A stretch of 64,000 nt of DNA from a bacterium. GTDB lineage: Bacteria > Elusimicrobiota > Elusimicrobia > Elusimicrobiales > UBA9959. A program made the translations under genes and the position numbers. The notes beneath the pieces were generated by a model, which made no database searches, was not told the origin of the DNA, and was given only the letters and a program-made list of their open reading frames with translations. Each line of letters starts with the position of its first letter. Position 1 is the stretch's first letter. The stretch lies in NCBI GenBank assembly GCA_021811315.1, contig JAJZPF010000001.1:124001-188000 (forward strand), read 5' to 3'. Positions 40,225-47,933 of this stretch are shown here, in pieces.

Positions 40225-41655
40225 ATGAACAAAACACTCTTCGCGGCGATAATACTCTCACTTTCCTGCGGCGCAAAGGCCGCCGGCTTCAGCGACCTCG
40301 CGGTCAACGCGAACTCCCTTAAAGCCATTTCTGCGGCCAGGACCCTCAACATAACCCCGGGGCTCCTGGACCTGCCCGTCATCACCGACCCCGGCTCTTC
40401 CAAATGGTACGGCGCCGATTCCCGCCAGGCCCGGATGCAGTTCACGGCTTATATGTACTACAAAGTCCCTGCCAAATACACCGGCCCGGTCTCGCAGATA
40501 CTTTCCGACTCCGCGCAGAAGCAGAAGATCTCAGAACTGATAGACCTGCAGCTGCAGCATATGTACGGCGCTTTCACCACCCATCCCGGCTTCGTGGACG
40601 CCCCGGGCATACCCTCCGGGGATTATAAGGTAACCCTGATAGGCGCGGAAAAAGTCCCCAACGAGAATTACGCCAAAGTCTCTTATTCCTACGACGATAT
40701 AGTGGTCTTCTCTACCAAGCTTTTCCGCGGCAGCGGCGCTACCCGGATAAATTTCGTCCTGCCTAAAGACCCGGTAACTATCTACAAAAAAGGCTTCCCC
40801 ACGCCCGGCTCGCGCGTCAACCGCTGCACCGACGAGCATTATAACAGCGAGGGAGATTTCTGGTACTTCTGGAACCCCTACCAGGAAGGCTGCCCCATAG
40901 ACGGCGGCGACCTGGTCGGCGTTCAGACCGACCTGACCCCGATGAACGTGACGCGCAACACTTACCCGGAATACTCCAAGCTTTACGGCGAGAACGGGAA
41001 CGGCGAAGTGCTGCAGGTGAGCTACCTGGTGGGCGTGGACGAGAATTTCCAGAGCGGCGACCTCGGGAAAAAGACTTTCACCGACGCTTTCGCCGGCCTC
41101 AAGGCCGCGGGTTTCCAGGTCACCGTGGACCAGCCCCGCCGCAAAATGCTGTCCTTCCGCTTCGGGACCAAGCGCGCTTCTATCGAGATGATATTGAGCG
41201 ACCCGAACTCGACCGAATTCGCCCAGGAGGCGGTGCGCGGGATGAAGACCGCGGATATCTTTCTTTACGACGGGCACTCCGGCCTCGGCGGCTACCTCAG
41301 CCCCGACCGCCTGGCCGAAGACACCGGCCGCCCGCTCGAACTGCCGAAGAACAAATACCAGATCTTCGTCTTCCAGGGCTGCTCCACCTACGCTTATTAC
41401 AACTCGGCTTATTTTAACCTTAAACGCTCCGGCACGGACCCGAAAGGCACGAAGAACCTGGACATAATCACCACCGGCATCGGCGCGGCTTTCGACGTGG
41501 GCGCCAAGGTGGACGTAGCTTTCCTCACCAGCGTGGCGGCCGGCCAGCGCCCCTCCTGGCAGACCATCATCGACCGGGTGCACGCGGCTGAAGGCGAGAA
41601 CACCGCCCTCTCCCACGTTAACGGCGACGAAGACAATCCCAAGGCCCCCAACTGA
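40225..41655 (+). CDS. Secreted protein with a candidate His/Cys dyad (clan-CD-peptidase-like C-terminal part)
   Basis: 476 aa, signal peptide 1-19 (AKA). The N-terminal half (about 55-235) is beta-rich with Cys201 and Cys223, which could form a disulphide. The C-terminal half contains ADIFLYDGHSGLGGYLSP (His351) and, 35 residues later, YQIFVFQGCSTYAYYNSAYF (Cys386). His followed by a hydrophobic strand and then Gly-Cys-Ser is how caspase, gingipain and C11-type (clan CD) peptidases place their dyad. No family was recognised with certainty, so protease activity is inference. Preceded by AAGGAT and the GGCC-palindrome region; followed by a strong terminator, so monocistronic. Confidence 0.72.
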   Translation: MNKTLFAAIILSLSCGAKAAGFSDLAVNANSLKAISAARTLNITPGLLDLPVITDPGSSKWYGADSRQARMQFTAYMYYKVPAKYTGPVSQILSDSAQKQKISELIDLQLQHMYGAFTTHPGFVDAPGIPSGDYKVTLIGAEKVPNENYAKVSYSYDDIVVFSTKLFRGSGATRINFVLPKDPVTIYKKGFPTPGSRVNRCTDEHYNSEGDFWYFWNPYQEGCPIDGGDLVGVQTDLTPMNVTRNTYPEYSKLYGENGNGEVLQVSYLVGVDENFQSGDLGKKTFTDAFAGLKAAGFQVTVDQPRRKMLSFRFGTKRASIEMILSDPNSTEFAQEAVRGMKTADIFLYDGHSGLGGYLSPDRLAEDTGRPLELPKNKYQIFVFQGCSTYAYYNSAYFNLKRSGTDPKGTKNLDIITTGIGAAFDVGAKVDVAFLTSVAAGQRPSWQTIIDRVHAAEGENTALSHVNGDEDNPKAPN

Positions 41656-41671
41656 ACCGCTCTAAACAGAA

Positions 41672-41708
41672 AACGGCCGGGCTCTTACAGCCCGGCCGTT
41701 CTTTTTTT
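41672..41708. terminator. Intrinsic terminator between 40225-41655 and the 5'-nucleotidase gene
   Basis: Stem AACGGCCGGGCT / AGCCCGGCCGTT, loop CTTAC, then C and seven T on the plus strand. A-run on the left side allows weak use in the minus direction too. Confidence 0.93.
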
Positions 41709-41718
41709 ATCGCCACTT

Positions 41719-43272
41719 TCACTTCAGCAGTCTTATCCTTCCCGTCGCTGGCGCGGTCACGGGGCCTTTGGAAAAAGCTTTAAGCATTACGTCGCGCACC
41801 GGTATCAGCGTATCTTTAATGTCCTTGCCGCCGGCGAAAGCGTCGCCGCCGTTGCCGCCGAAAGCGAGGTAGTTATTTGTCGCCACGGTGAACTCTTCCT
41901 GCGGCTTTATTACCCGCCCGTCCCGCTTCAGGATAATTTTATCCGCCCGGCCTTCGGGAGCCAGCTTGAATTCAACTTCGAGGCCGGAAACCTGCATTAA
42001 ACTCCTGCCTTTGTACAGATTATCGGCCATCAGGCGCTCGAGCTGGGCGCCGTTAAGCTTCATCGTTACGATGGTATTGTCGAAAGGGACCGCCTGGTAA
42101 AGATCGCGCAGGCGGACTTCGCCTTTTCTTATCTCCGCCCTGATGCCCCTGGTATTCTGGAAAGCGAGCTCGGCGCCGGAAACCGCGCGCGTAATGTCGC
42201 AGGCCCAGTTGCCGATAGTCGAATCCAGACCTTCAGCGCTGAAGCCCAGGTCCGTGGCGGCGCTTCCGACTACGCGGCCCATCTCCTGCTCTACTTTCGC
42301 GTTAAACCCGGCTACAGTCTTGATCACCGCGGGGTCCTCGCCGGTCTGGTCCGTCCAAAGCGGGACAAGCGTCACCTTAATACCGTCAAGGCCGCCGGCA
42401 GCGTCGTCGAAGTCCAGCTCGGCGCGGGTAACATAAGAAAGACCGTAGCCGCTCTCCCCGAACCAGGTTCCGGAGACCGGGTCATGGTAGCCCTTCAGGA
42501 AGGCGGCATGGTTATGCCCGCCAAGCAAAAGATCTATGCCCTGCGCGGCCCTGGCCAATCCCAGCGTCCCTAAAGGCGGCGGCTCGAAGGTCCAGGTGGA
42601 GATATCTACGCGCTTCAGGCCCAATTCATCGCTGAGGCCGAGGTGCGTCAGCACTATTATTGCGTCCGGTTTTTGTTTTTTGATCTCCGGCAGCCATTTA
42701 GCCGCCTCCGCGGCTTCGTCCCGGAAGTCCAGGTGCTTTACGGCGGAGGGCATGGTGGAAGTGGCGGTATGTTTGCCGAGCAGGCCAAGGACGGCGATTT
42801 TTTTGCCCCCCTTTTCAATGATCGTGTACGGTTTAAGATAAGCCGCATTGGCGCCGTCCGACCTGGCGTAAAGGTTGGCGCCTAAAAAAGTGAAAGCGGC
42901 GCTTGAAACCAGCGTCTTCAGATTGGGTTCGCCGAAATCGAAGTCGTGGTTGCCGGGGACGGCGGCCGAGTAGCCCAGCTGGTTCATCAGGACCATGCTG
43001 GCCATGCCCTTCGTGAGTATCCCCTCGGGCGTGCCCTGGAACATATCGCCGGAATCGAGCAGGAGGTACGGGGTGGTCTCTTTTTTCAGCAGGTCCGAAA
43101 GCGCCGCGAAGCCGCCTATGCTGCGGGTGGAATTTTCATTATCCCAGAGGGCCGGCCGCGCGGAATACCAGCCGTGCACGTCGGAGGTATGATAAACGGC
43201 TATACTCGCTGCCCGGGCGTTCAGGCTGTTTAGTATGGTGAGCAGGGCGGTGATGAAAAATATTTTTATCAT
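41719..43272 (-). CDS. Secreted 5'-nucleotidase/2',3'-cyclic phosphodiesterase (UshA family)
   Basis: 517 aa from ATG 43272 (MIKIFFITALLTILNSLNAR), which begins the signal peptide; an ATG 24 nt further upstream is less likely. N-terminal metallophosphatase domain: YHTSDVHGW, LDSGDMFQGTPEG, GNHDFDFGE, LTHLGLSDEL, GGHNHAAF. C-terminal 5'-nucleotidase domain (about 330-517) with NTRGIRAEIRKGEV, PFDNTIVTMKL and TNNYLAFGGNGGDAF. Acts in the periplasm on nucleotides or UDP-sugars to release nucleosides and phosphate. It lies downstream of the noncoding RNA, so some transcript may read through from it. Confidence 0.93.
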   Translation of the reverse strand: MIKIFFITALLTILNSLNARAASIAVYHTSDVHGWYSARPALWDNENSTRSIGGFAALSDLLKKETTPYLLLDSGDMFQGTPEGILTKGMASMVLMNQLGYSAAVPGNHDFDFGEPNLKTLVSSAAFTFLGANLYARSDGANAAYLKPYTIIEKGGKKIAVLGLLGKHTATSTMPSAVKHLDFRDEAAEAAKWLPEIKKQKPDAIIVLTHLGLSDELGLKRVDISTWTFEPPPLGTLGLARAAQGIDLLLGGHNHAAFLKGYHDPVSGTWFGESGYGLSYVTRAELDFDDAAGGLDGIKVTLVPLWTDQTGEDPAVIKTVAGFNAKVEQEMGRVVGSAATDLGFSAEGLDSTIGNWACDITRAVSGAELAFQNTRGIRAEIRKGEVRLRDLYQAVPFDNTIVTMKLNGAQLERLMADNLYKGRSLMQVSGLEVEFKLAPEGRADKIILKRDGRVIKPQEEFTVATNNYLAFGGNGGDAFAGGKDIKDTLIPVRDVMLKAFSKGPVTAPATGRIRLLK

Positions 43273-43321
43273 AAGCTGTATAGATATTGTAAGCAAACCG
43301 GGGGAAGGAGGGGAAGAGGCT

Positions 43322-43719
43322 CAAAAGCGAGAGCCCCCGATGAACGGGGGCTCTTCACCTGGCACACGGGCCAGTAACCGCGACCACGCTGGGGGCGACC
43401 GGGGGACCGACGGCGCACTAACCGCAGCCGAAGGGCCGGAACACCCTCCCGGGGGGCGCCGCCGAAGGCGGGCCGAACCGGGACCCCGGGAAACCCGCCC
43501 TGCCTGAAGCAGACCAGCGGACCGGGGAACCGCGCCGGGGCCGGGGCAAACCCCTGAAGCCCAACCACTACTACCGCACCGAGACCAGCTCGACCGCACA
43601 CCGCCCGGGCCCGACCGAACCGCACCGCGCACACTTCGCACACGCACACCAGACCTCAACCGCACCGCTGGGCCCGCGACCACACAACCGGCGCAACCGC
43701 ATAAAGAGAGCAAGACTAC
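43322..43719 (-). ncRNA. Candidate structured noncoding RNA, about 398 nt, family unknown
   Basis: A gene-free 600-bp stretch holds a transcription unit on the minus strand. A consensus promoter (TTGACA, 17 bp, TATACT) predicts a start near 43719, and an intrinsic terminator (10-bp stem AGAGCCCCCG / CGGGGGCTCT, 43330-43354, then CGCTTTT) ends it near 43322. By hand count the RNA has only about 21 A but about 94 U. The 5' half has far more G than C, so pairing would need many G-U wobbles, for example an 8-bp stem GCGUGUGC / GUGUGCGC with a GAA loop near 43630-43650. The element [U/C]GCGGU[U/C/A] recurs about eight times. No match to conserved motifs of RNase P RNA, tmRNA, 6S or SRP RNA was found by eye. 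Reading frames across it lack ribosome sites and look like GC-rich chance. Confidence 0.65.
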
Positions 43720-43725
43720 ATTCCG

Positions 43726-43755
43726 AGTATAACAGAGGAAACTTGACTTGTCAAG
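43726..43755 (-). promoter_or_regulatory. Consensus sigma70 promoter of the noncoding RNA
   Basis: On the minus strand, -35 TTGACA (43754-43749), 17-bp spacer, -10 TATACT (43731-43726). The -35 is embedded in the perfect palindrome CTTGAC-AA-GTCAAG (43742-43755), a possible repressor site. By far the closest match to consensus in the window. Confidence 0.85.
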
Positions 43756-43837
43756 GCCCAGATGAAAAATAGCGGATAAAACACATTTTCACGTCGGGCT
43801 CACGGATTTACGTGTCTTAAATATATCCGGATAAATT

Positions 43838-43860
43838 AAAACGGCCCGCTTTTGCGGGCC
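43838..43860 (-). terminator. Intrinsic terminator of the lysozyme gene
   Basis: Stem GGCCCGC / GCGGGCC with a 4-nt loop, followed on the minus strand by GTTTTAATTT, 20 bp past the stop at 43880. It insulates the noncoding RNA promoter from the lysozyme gene. Confidence 0.88.
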
Positions 43861-43879
43861 GGTCCAGGGCTGATAAAAT

Positions 43880-44803
43880 TCAATATTTCGCCAGCGCGGC
43901 CTTGTAGACTTTCCACAGCTGGGCCTTGGTATGCGTGGGCTGGCCGTAGGGGCTGCCGGGCAGGGAGGCCCAGACGCCGTTGAGCTTGCGCAGGGCCTCG
44001 GTGAACTCCTCGTATTTGGAAGCTTTGCTCACATTGCGGAAAGCCCCGCTGCGGCGTATCGTCTCGACGACCGCTTTATCCTGGCTGGGCGGGGTGAAAT
44101 CCGTAAGGCCGAGGCCGGGGGCCAGGCCGTCCCAGGTATCCGAAAGGAACTGGTAGCGCCCCGAAGCGTTGGAGCAGAGCTTGCCGGCGCATTTGCGCTT
44201 GCGGGGGTGGTCCGCGTAGCTTTCGAAAGTAGCGTGCGTGAAAATATAGTTATACCTGTCGTCCGTGCCCTCGGCATAGGCCAGGGTATCGAGGAAAGCC
44301 CTGATGTTCCTGGGCAGCTCCCAGGCGCCGCCGGCCGAGCTGGAGGAAACGTGGGATATATAAATATAGCCGCTGGCGAGCTGGCAGCCGGGCAGCGGCT
44401 CAGCCAGGGTCACGGTCATATGTTCGCCTTTGAAGCCTGGCCTTGCGGAAATCTTGTACAGCGTTTTCGGGGAGAGGGCGCATTTGCCGGAACCTTCGGC
44501 AAGGGCTTCGGACCGGGCGTCCGAGATCTTAAGGAAAGTCGCTTCGCCGCCGATATACACGAAATTATCTTCCAGGCCTTTGTTCCTGCCGGGCCAGGCG
44601 AAACCGGGCTCGTCGTTGTCCGGCGGAAGGTACTGCACCATATCCACGGTTCCGTCGGCATGGGCGGGAACTATTTCCGGAAGCGGAACGGCCGCGGCGC
44701 CGCCGCGGGAATTATCTAGGAGTTGCTGGAAAGCCGTATTCTCCGCGCAGAGCGGCGCGGCGATCGCGATAAGGCCTACAAGGGCTGCCAGGATCTTCCT
44801 CAT
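43880..44803 (-). CDS. Secreted lambda-lysozyme-type (GH104) muramidase/lytic transglycosylase
   Basis: 307 aa, signal peptide 1-20 (PLCA). Residues about 25-160 are a beta-rich N-terminal domain of unknown role (possibly SH3-like). Residues about 166-307 match phage lambda endolysin R: AFLDTLAYAEGT with catalytic Glu178, ESYADHPRK, SGRYQFLSDTWD, LGLTDFTPPSQDKAV and WASLPGSPYGQ. This domain cleaves peptidoglycan as a lytic transglycosylase. A Cys pair (KCAGKLC) is inserted before the SGRYQF motif. No phage genes surround it, so it is probably a chromosomal cell-wall enzyme. The palindrome GGGCCTTTAGGCCC lies upstream. Confidence 0.9.
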   Translation of the reverse strand: MRKILAALVGLIAIAAPLCAENTAFQQLLDNSRGGAAAVPLPEIVPAHADGTVDMVQYLPPDNDEPGFAWPGRNKGLEDNFVYIGGEATFLKISDARSEALAEGSGKCALSPKTLYKISARPGFKGEHMTVTLAEPLPGCQLASGYIYISHVSSSSAGGAWELPRNIRAFLDTLAYAEGTDDRYNYIFTHATFESYADHPRKRKCAGKLCSNASGRYQFLSDTWDGLAPGLGLTDFTPPSQDKAVVETIRRSGAFRNVSKASKYEEFTEALRKLNGVWASLPGSPYGQPTHTKAQLWKVYKAALAKY

Positions 44804-44862
44804 ACCTATAGTATGGCAGGCAGCGGTTGACGGGGTAAGTGCCGGGGGGCCCTGGCAGGCCT

Positions 44863-44876
44863 GGGCCTTTAGGCCC
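44863..44876. promoter_or_regulatory. GGGCCT-n2-AGGCCC palindrome upstream of the lysozyme gene
   Basis: Inverted repeat GGGCCTTTAGGCCC, the reverse complement of the one at 40096-40109. It overlaps the last base of the esterase stop codon and lies about 60 bp upstream of the lysozyme start, ahead of a -10-like TACTAT on the minus strand. Confidence 0.45.
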
Positions 44877-45682
44877 TAAGGCTTAAGAAAGAAGCGGAAG
44901 ACGTCCGGCAGCAATTTGGCCCAGTATTTCTCATTATGCCTGCCGCCTTTTTCTTCGTAATAAACGAGGTTTTTATTTTTTTTGAAGCCCCTGGAAAGCA
45001 GGATGTTCCGCAGCCTCCGGGAGTCCAGCACGGATTCGGCGGTTTTTTTCTGCTTCCCGGGCCGCCCCCCCTCCTCGGTTCCCATGCTAAGCCAGATCCC
45101 CATTTTTTCCGGGTCCGCTTTCTGACCGGCCAGGGGCAGCAGGGTATGCCCGGCCCAGTGGAGGGAGGGAGAAAGGACTCCCGCTTTCGAGAAAACCTCC
45201 GGGTACTCTAAAATAAGGAAAAGAGAGATGAGCCCGCCCAGCGAGGAGCCGGCCACGGCCGTATGCTCCCTGCCGCTCAAGGTGCGGTAGGCCGAGTCGA
45301 TAAAAGGCTTCACTTCTTTTACGAGGAATTCCGAGTACTTGCGGCCTTTTCCACCCCCGCGTACCGCGTCCCGGTCCGGGGCGTATTCGGAGATCCGCTC
45401 TTCGCCTTTATTATAGATCCCTACGATTATAGCCTCCAAAGGCGGCTCCTCTTTGGCGAGGGCCGCGGCCGTTTCATAAGCCCCCCACTCCACGCCCGAA
45501 TAGGAAGTGGAACTGTCGAAAACATTCTGCCCGTCGTGCATATAGATGACCGGGTAGCGCCTGGTTTTGTCGGCCGCGTAAGTGAATGGCAGGCAGACCA
45601 GGAGGGTTCTTTTATTTTTCAGCACGCGCGAAGGGAAGCCGCGGTGAAATTTCATTATGCCGGGAAGAGGGGTTTTGTTCAT
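44876..45682 (-). CDS. Alpha/beta-hydrolase esterase (enterochelin esterase-like/esterase D family)
   Basis: 268 aa, no signal peptide. Central motifs RYPVIYMHDGQNVFD, nucleophile elbow AVAGSSLGGLISLF (Ser about 147), acidic-residue strand MGIWLSMGTEEGG and GGRHNEKYWAKLLPD with the catalytic His. This is the putative esterase family (PF00756) that includes Fes, IroE and mycolyltransferases; substrate unknown. Starts within the stop of the radical SAM gene (overlap), making it the last gene of the operon MarC, proC, radical SAM, esterase. Confidence 0.88.
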   Translation of the reverse strand: MNKTPLPGIMKFHRGFPSRVLKNKRTLLVCLPFTYAADKTRRYPVIYMHDGQNVFDSSTSYSGVEWGAYETAAALAKEEPPLEAIIVGIYNKGEERISEYAPDRDAVRGGGKGRKYSEFLVKEVKPFIDSAYRTLSGREHTAVAGSSLGGLISLFLILEYPEVFSKAGVLSPSLHWAGHTLLPLAGQKADPEKMGIWLSMGTEEGGRPGKQKKTAESVLDSRRLRNILLSRGFKKNKNLVYYEEKGGRHNEKYWAKLLPDVFRFFLKP

Positions 45683-47091
45683 TTTTTAAAAGCCCGCAGG
45701 GCGGCCAGGGCGCCTTTGGCCAGGTATTTCAAGTCTTCGGTTCCGCGTATGGACAACAGTTTGCGGCTTATATAAGGGAAACTGAAATAATAGCCGCGGC
45801 CGATCTCTCCCCGGAACTTTATAAGTTCGGCCCCGGTAAAATGCTTCGTCCGCCAGGGGACGGAGCTGCCGAAGAAACCATAGGCCTGCCAGGGGAGCCC
45901 TTCCGGCAGGAAACCGTCCGCTTTCGCTTTAAGATAGTTTTCGGTGCCTGGCAGAGGGACGCTGATAGCGAGCGAGACCAGGTCCGGTTTTATTTCGTGG
46001 ATAAGTTTAACGGTCTCGGCCAGGTCCTCTCTGGTTTCCTCCGGGTGGCCTATCATGAAAAAAGCCTGCGCCTGGATGCCGTGTTTTTTTATAAGCCTGA
46101 AAGTTTCTTTTATCTGCGCTACCGTCGTTCCCTTCCTGATGCCGTCCAGCACGCGCTGGGAGCCGCTTTCGGCGCCCACGGCTATCTTCCGGCAGCCGGA
46201 GCGCTTCATCGCCGCCAGCATTTCCTCGTCCAGCTCCCCGGCGCGCGCGTCGCAGTTCCAGGTCAGGCCGGGATAATTGCGCTCGAGGTGGGCCGAGAAT
46301 TCCAGGACCCTGGATTTTTTCAGGGCGAAAGTGTCGTCGTCCACAGTTATATGCTTATAGCCCAGAGCCGCGATATCGTCCACTTCCCGCAGTACTTTGT
46401 CCATGGCCCGCAGCCTCGCGCGCGGCCCGTTTATCACCTGCGAAGCGCAGAAAGAGCAGCGGTACGGGCAGCCCCGGGAGGTGAACAGCACCGTCCCTCC
46501 GGCGGGCACTCCTGGCGTAGTGTAGCCGCCGCTGTAAAGCTCCTTGTCCAGCAGCCGCCGGTCGGGGATCGGGAGCAGGTCGATATCGAGCGGCTCGCCG
46601 CGCGGGTTTACCGCCGCCGCGCCTTCGCGCGGGAAAGCCAGCCCCGCGACGGACTCAAAGCCGCCTCCGCTTTTCAAAGCGGAGACAAGCTCCAGCAGGG
46701 GCTTCTCCCCCTCGCCGATCACGACAAAATCGCAGCCGGCGTCGACGAGGGTTTCGGCCGGCAGCGCCGTGGCGTGCGCGCCGCCCACCACGGTCTTTAT
46801 CTTTAATTCGCGGCAAAGCAGGCAGAGCTCTTTTATCGCCGGGATATCCGTGGTCATCCCGGTTATCCCGACCAGCACCGGGGCCGAGGTTTCAAGAGTA
46901 CGCCGCAAACCCTCGGAGGAACCGACTTCAAGGTCGTAAATAGCAGCTTTAAAACCGCGGGCGTTCAGCCAGGTGGCAAGGCAAACCAGGTTTATAGGCG
47001 GCTGCGAAGCCCCGATCGCTTTGAAGACGCCCATAGCGGCGGCCTTCGGGCGCACCAGGAGTAAGTCGTTTTTTGGCGAAGGAAGATTCAC
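45679..47091 (-). CDS. B12-binding-domain radical SAM protein
   Basis: 470 aa from GTG 47091, overlapping the proC stop. N-terminal cobalamin-binding-like domain (about 1-150; VGITGMTTDIPAIKELCLLC, VVGGAHATALPAE), then the radical SAM core with the [4Fe-4S] motif GCPYRCSFCA (three Cys about 210-217), DDDTFALKKSRVLEFS, and VGAESGSQRVLDGIRKGTT with the SAM-binding strands. C-terminal ~100 residues are family-specific (TKHFTGAELIKFRGEI). Such enzymes perform methylation or rearrangement chemistry; substrate not predictable. Same operon as proC and an esterase. Confidence 0.92.
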   Translation of the reverse strand: MNLPSPKNDLLLVRPKAAAMGVFKAIGASQPPINLVCLATWLNARGFKAAIYDLEVGSSEGLRRTLETSAPVLVGITGMTTDIPAIKELCLLCRELKIKTVVGGAHATALPAETLVDAGCDFVVIGEGEKPLLELVSALKSGGGFESVAGLAFPREGAAAVNPRGEPLDIDLLPIPDRRLLDKELYSGGYTTPGVPAGGTVLFTSRGCPYRCSFCASQVINGPRARLRAMDKVLREVDDIAALGYKHITVDDDTFALKKSRVLEFSAHLERNYPGLTWNCDARAGELDEEMLAAMKRSGCRKIAVGAESGSQRVLDGIRKGTTVAQIKETFRLIKKHGIQAQAFFMIGHPEETREDLAETVKLIHEIKPDLVSLAISVPLPGTENYLKAKADGFLPEGLPWQAYGFFGSSVPWRTKHFTGAELIKFRGEIGRGYYFSFPYISRKLLSIRGTEDLKYLAKGALAALRAFKK

Positions 47092-47918
47092 TTGTCGAAT
47101 AATTTCGCGGCTTTATCGTTCGAGGTCACGATCCCGGTTATCATGGCCGAGCTGAAGCCGTGGTGCTCCATCTCATTTAAGCCCTCGATAGTGCAGCCGC
47201 GCGGCGTCGTCACTTTGTCTATCTCGCTTTCCGGGTGGCCCGGGCGGTCCAGGAGCAGCGAGGCGGCCCCGCGCGCGGTCTGCGCCGCCATCAGCAGGGC
47301 TTCTTCGGAATGAAAACCTATCTGCGTTCCGCCCTGGGAGGCGGCGCGGATGGCGCGCAGGAAAAAAGCGATGCCGCAGCCGGTCAGCGCGGTGGCCGAA
47401 AGCATCAGCCCCTCGTTTATGACCAGGGTCTTGCCGAGCGCGTCGAAGATCTCTTTCGCTTCGGACAGCGCGGCCCGGCTTTCCGGCGCGGCGCAGAGGC
47501 AGGTCATCGCTTCGCGGATAGCTATAGCGGTATTGGTCATGGCCCTCACCAGGCTGACTTTCTTTTTCAGCCAGCCGGAGATCTGGGCGGTGGTCACGCC
47601 GGTAACGATAGAGATCACTATCTGCCGCCCGTTCAGCGCCGGCGCGAGCGCCTTCACCGCGGCCTCGACTTCCTGCGGCCCCACGGCGAGGATGACTATA
47701 TCCGCGCCCTTGACCGCGGCGCGGTTATCGGCCAGCACAGTGAAATTCTCGGCCCGGAGCTCTTCAAGGAATTCGGCTCGTCGGCGGGTAAGGATAATAT
47801 CCTGCGGCTTGAAGTTACCTGAAGCCGCCAGGCCCCTGGCGATGGCCGCGCCTATATTCCCGGCGCCTATGATGGCTATTTTTTTCGCGCCGGTCTTTAA
47901 AGTTACGTTCTGTTTCAT
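47088..47918 (-). CDS. proC: Pyrroline-5-carboxylate reductase
   Basis: 276 aa. Rossmann motif AIIGAGNIGAAIARGLAASG at the N-terminus, ILAVGPQEVEAAVKAL, SIVTGVTTAQI, MTNTAIAIREAMTCL (the conserved MPN-like block, here MTN), and C-terminal helices LTGCGIAFFLRAIRAASQGG and VTTPRGCTIEGLNEMEHHG characteristic of ProC. It reduces pyrroline-5-carboxylate to proline with NAD(P)H. Fifteen nt after the MarC gene. Confidence 0.92.
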   Translation of the reverse strand: MKQNVTLKTGAKKIAIIGAGNIGAAIARGLAASGNFKPQDIILTRRRAEFLEELRAENFTVLADNRAAVKGADIVILAVGPQEVEAAVKALAPALNGRQIVISIVTGVTTAQISGWLKKKVSLVRAMTNTAIAIREAMTCLCAAPESRAALSEAKEIFDALGKTLVINEGLMLSATALTGCGIAFFLRAIRAASQGGTQIGFHSEEALLMAAQTARGAASLLLDRPGHPESEIDKVTTPRGCTIEGLNEMEHHGFSSAMITGIVTSNDKAAKLFDK

Positions 47919-47933
47919 AATTTTCCCTGTAGG

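Noticed and set aside
43321-43713. Open frames of 126 and 130 codons on the minus strand over the noncoding RNA
   Set aside because: Both frames stay open because of GC-rich, stop-poor sequence; no ribosome site, Cys/Arg/Gly low-complexity products, and they run into a terminator.
43322-43719. RNase P RNA, tmRNA, 6S or SRP RNA identity for the noncoding RNA
   Set aside because: None of the conserved core motifs I looked for (such as GAGGAAAGTCCGGGC of RNase P) is present on either strand.
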